From: Salinibacterium sp. | GTDB lineage: Bacteria; Actinomycetota; Actinomycetes; Actinomycetales; Microbacteriaceae | Length of the DNA: 8,224 bases | Direction of reading: 5' to 3' | Assembly: GCA_025352485.1 (NCBI GenBank) | Contig: JANXTJ010000263.1 | Location: forward strand, 1-8,224 | Shown: positions 6,530 through 8,224 of the stretch, in pieces | How positions within the stretch are numbered: position 1 is the first letter of the stretch | How the letters are laid out: each line of letters begins with the position of its first letter | Notes under the pieces: model-generated | What the model was told of the DNA's origin: nothing | Database searches by the model: none | What the model saw: the letters and a program-made list of their open reading frames with translations, nothing else | Made by a program: the position numbers and the translations under genes

Positions 6530-7867
6530 TCAGAGAATATCGAGGTTACTTTGGAGCTCGTATGGCGTCACCTGAGCGCGGTATTCCTTCCACTCGCGTC
6601 GCTTGTTGAGCAGCACGTAATTGAACACCGCCTCGCCCAGGGTCTCGGCGACGAGCTCGGAATCTTCCATGATCGACACGGCATGGTCTAGCGATGCCGG
6701 CAGTTGGTTGTAGCCCAGGGCGCGACGCTCGGCATCGGAGAGCTCCCAGACGTTGTTCTCCGCCTCTGGCGGAAGCTCGTAGCCCTCTTCGATGCCCTTG
6801 AGCCCCGCCGCGAGCAGCAGCGAGAACGTCAGGTATGGGTTTGCAGCAGAGTCGATCGCCCGGTACTCCACGCGCGCGCTCTGACCTTTTCCAGGTTTGT
6901 AGAGCGGCACACGCACCAGGGCCGAGCGGTTGTTGTGCCCCCAGGTGACGAAGCTCGGGGCTTCGTCACCGCCCCAGAGACGCTTGTACGAGTTCACGTA
7001 CTGGTTTGTCACAGCGGTGATCTCGGGGGCATGGGTGAGTAGGCCCGCCACGAATTGGCGGCCGATTTTCGACAGCTGGTAGTGGCCACTCGGGTCGTAG
7101 AACGCATTCGAGTCACCCTCGAACAGTGACATGTGGGTGTGCATGCCCGATCCGGGATGCCCCGACATCGGCTTCGGCATAAACGTCGCGTAGACGCCCT
7201 GCTCGATCGCCACCTCTTTGATCACCGTGCGGAAGGTCATGATGTTGTCGGCCGTGGTCAGGGCGTCGGCGTAGCGCAGGTCGATCTCATTTTGGCCGGG
7301 GCCGGCCTCGTGGTGGCTGAACTCCACCGAGATGCCGAGATCTTCCAGCATGCGCACGGAGCGCCGGCGGAAGTCGTGGGCGGTACCGCCTGGCACGTTA
7401 TCGAAGAACCCCGCGGAGTCGACCGGCTCGGGCTGGCCGTTCTTCAGCTTCGACGACTTGAGCAGGTAAAACTCGATCTCGGGGTGAGTGTAAAAGGTGA
7501 ATCCGCGGTCGGCCGCTTTGGCAAGTGCTCGCTTGAGCACGTTGCGAGGGTCGGATGCCGCCGGCTGCCCGTCCGGCGTCGTGATGTCGCAGAACATCCG
7601 AGCGGTGGGGTCGACCTCACCGCGCCACGGCAGGATCTGAAACGTGGTGGGATCGGGATGCGCGAGCATGTCGGCCTCGTACGCCCTGGTGAAGCCCTCG
7701 ATGGCCGAGCCGTCGAAACCGAGGCCCTCCGCGAAAGCCCCTTCGACCTCCGCCGGCGCGATCGCCACGCTCTTCAGCGTGCCCACCACATCGGTGAACC
7801 AGAGGCGGATGAACTTAATACCTCGCTCTTCGATGGTGCGAAGAACGAAGTCGCGCTGCTTGTCCAT
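6530..7867 (-). CDS. glnA2: Glutamine synthetase family protein GlnA2 (no adenylylation tyrosine)
   Basis: A 445-residue class I glutamine synthetase paralogue, close to actinobacterial GlnA2 in length and in the start MDKQRDFVLRTIEERGIKFIRLWFTDVVG. Catalytic blocks are retained: HPEIEFYLL, HHEAGPGQNEIDLR, MPKPMSGHPGSGMHTHMSLF, NNRSALVRVP and RVEYRAID. At the adenylylation position the sequence is NNVWELSDAE with Trp374 instead of tyrosine, so GlnE should not modify it. GlnA2 of actinobacteria is reported as a minor or non-essential synthetase; some paralogues act on polyamines or D-glutamine, so glutamine synthesis here is likely but not certain. The ATG at 7867 was preferred to the adjacent TTG because AGAGGGAG lies at good spacing. 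glnE follows 47 bases downstream. Confidence 0.92.
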   Translation of the reverse strand: MDKQRDFVLRTIEERGIKFIRLWFTDVVGTLKSVAIAPAEVEGAFAEGLGFDGSAIEGFTRAYEADMLAHPDPTTFQILPWRGEVDPTARMFCDITTPDGQPAASDPRNVLKRALAKAADRGFTFYTHPEIEFYLLKSSKLKNGQPEPVDSAGFFDNVPGGTAHDFRRRSVRMLEDLGISVEFSHHEAGPGQNEIDLRYADALTTADNIMTFRTVIKEVAIEQGVYATFMPKPMSGHPGSGMHTHMSLFEGDSNAFYDPSGHYQLSKIGRQFVAGLLTHAPEITAVTNQYVNSYKRLWGGDEAPSFVTWGHNNRSALVRVPLYKPGKGQSARVEYRAIDSAANPYLTFSLLLAAGLKGIEEGYELPPEAENNVWELSDAERRALGYNQLPASLDHAVSIMEDSELVAETLGEAVFNYVLLNKRREWKEYRAQVTPYELQSNLDIL

Positions 7868-7871
7868 CAAG

Positions 7872-7879
7872 CTCCCTCT
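7872..7879 (-). promoter_or_regulatory. Ribosome binding site of glnA2
   Basis: AGAGGGAG (7879-7872, minus strand) is a purine-rich Shine-Dalgarno whose GAGG core lies 7 bases before the ATG at 7867. It would be only 4 bases from the TTG at 7870, which supports the ATG as the start. Confidence 0.65.
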
Positions 7880-7902
7880 GCTGTCTGCTTCCGTGCGCTA
7901 TC

Positions 7903-7939
7903 AGGCTACTGGCTGGGCCTGCGGCAGACGTACGCCTGC
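7903..7939 (-). promoter_or_regulatory. Candidate glnA2 promoter region with a near-palindrome
   Basis: TAGCCT (7908-7903, minus strand) fits TANNNT and would give a start of transcription near 7896. Upstream, GCAGACGTACGCCTGC (7924-7939) is a 16-bp palindrome with one mismatched pair, centred on CGTACG. It overlaps the glnA2 -35 position and lies at about -43 to -58 of panB. It may be an operator, but no known regulator consensus was recognised. Confidence 0.25.
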
Positions 7940-7969
7940 GGGAAGAATCATCGAAGCAAGGCCGGTTAC

Positions 7970-7981
7970 TAGACTCTGTTC
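7970..7981 (+). promoter_or_regulatory. Putative -10 box of a leaderless panB promoter
   Basis: TAGACT (7970-7975) is followed by CTGTTC and the panB ATG at 7982. The TANNNT hexamer six bases from the start and the absence of any Shine-Dalgarno predict a leaderless mRNA. No clear -35 element is visible. Confidence 0.5.
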
Positions 7982-8224
7982 ATGAGTGACATCGCGGCCG
8001 CAGCGGCGGCCCAAGCCAACCTTAAACGCGTTCGAACCCGGCACTTTCAGAGTGCAAAGGAGAACGGGATCAAGATCACCGGTCTCACCAGTTACGACCA
8101 GCTCACCGCCGGAATCTTCGACGAGGCCGGTATTGACTTCCTGCTGGTGGGTGATTCTGCGGGCAACAATGTCTACGGTTACGACACGACGCTTCCGGTA
8201 TCAATTGACGACCTGATCCCGTTG
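7982..8224 (+). CDS. panB: 3-methyl-2-oxobutanoate hydroxymethyltransferase PanB, N-terminal part (3' end outside window)
   Basis: PanB transfers a hydroxymethyl group from 5,10-methylenetetrahydrofolate to 2-oxoisovalerate to make ketopantoate, the first committed step of pantothenate and coenzyme A synthesis. The frame is open for 81 codons to the window edge. The sequence RVRTRHFQSAKENGIKITGL, then TSYDQLTAGIFDEAGIDFLL and VGDSAGNNVYGYDTTLP, is the characteristic PanB N-terminus. Asp58 in VGDS corresponds to the Mg2+-binding aspartate of the family. The alanine-rich leader after MSDI is typical of actinobacterial members. The ATG at 7982 is the only sensible start, and the gene is divergent from glnA2 across 114 bases. 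Identity is secure despite truncation at the window end. Confidence 0.95.
   Translation, partial: MSDIAAAAAAQANLKRVRTRHFQSAKENGIKITGLTSYDQLTAGIFDEAGIDFLLVGDSAGNNVYGYDTTLPVSIDDLIPL

Noticed and set aside
7133..7972. Plus-strand open frame of 279 codons opposite glnA2
   Set aside because: It is antisense to the catalytic part and N-terminus of GlnA2, runs through its promoter region, and shows no family motifs.
7868..7981. GlnR box upstream of glnA2
   Set aside because: A GTAAC word is present on the minus strand near 7968, but no GAAAC partner lies at six-base spacing.

Overview
The window reads as high-GC actinobacterial chromosome, most likely Microbacteriaceae or a close relative. This is inferred from protein character and gene order, not from a search. 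The order lipA - DUF4191 membrane protein - RDD protein - glnA1 - glnE - glnA2 - panB matches the conserved actinobacterial nitrogen-assimilation neighbourhood known from Mycobacterium (Rv2218 to Rv2225 region). It is core genome: no transposase, integrase, phage gene, tRNA, rRNA or CRISPR array is visible.

Layout. Positions 1-389 (+) hold the C-terminal part of lipoyl synthase LipA. A two-helix DUF4191 membrane protein (394-1107, +) follows 4 bases later. The gap 1108-1337 holds a tandem array of CTCGCGATCG words and then a 95-bp imperfect inverted repeat. An RDD-family membrane protein (1338-1742, -) runs divergently from glnA1 (1876-3300, +), the adenylylatable class I glutamine synthetase. 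A full four-half-site GlnR operator (1770-1807) lies between these two. A compound stem-loop terminator follows glnA1. On the minus strand glnA2 (7867-6530) and glnE (6482-3544) form a likely operon converging on glnA1. panB (7982 onwards, +) starts divergently from glnA2 and runs off the window.

How the genes work together. GlnA1 makes glutamine from glutamate and ammonia and carries the tyrosine (Tyr402) that GlnE adenylylates to switch it off. GlnE is the bifunctional adenylyltransferase/adenylyl-removing enzyme. GlnA2 is a paralogue with tryptophan at the adenylylation position, so it should escape GlnE although it is co-transcribed with it. GlnR would add transcriptional control at glnA1.

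Main anomalies. (1) glnE is split by a -1 frameshift near 6111-6117, either a real lesion or a one-base sequence error. (2) There is an unexplained repeat plus hairpin element between the DUF4191 and RDD genes. (3) Two genes (RDD, panB) share a TANNNT-N6-ATG arrangement that predicts leaderless mRNAs. I found no convincing novel multi-gene system; the interest is mostly regulatory and structural.
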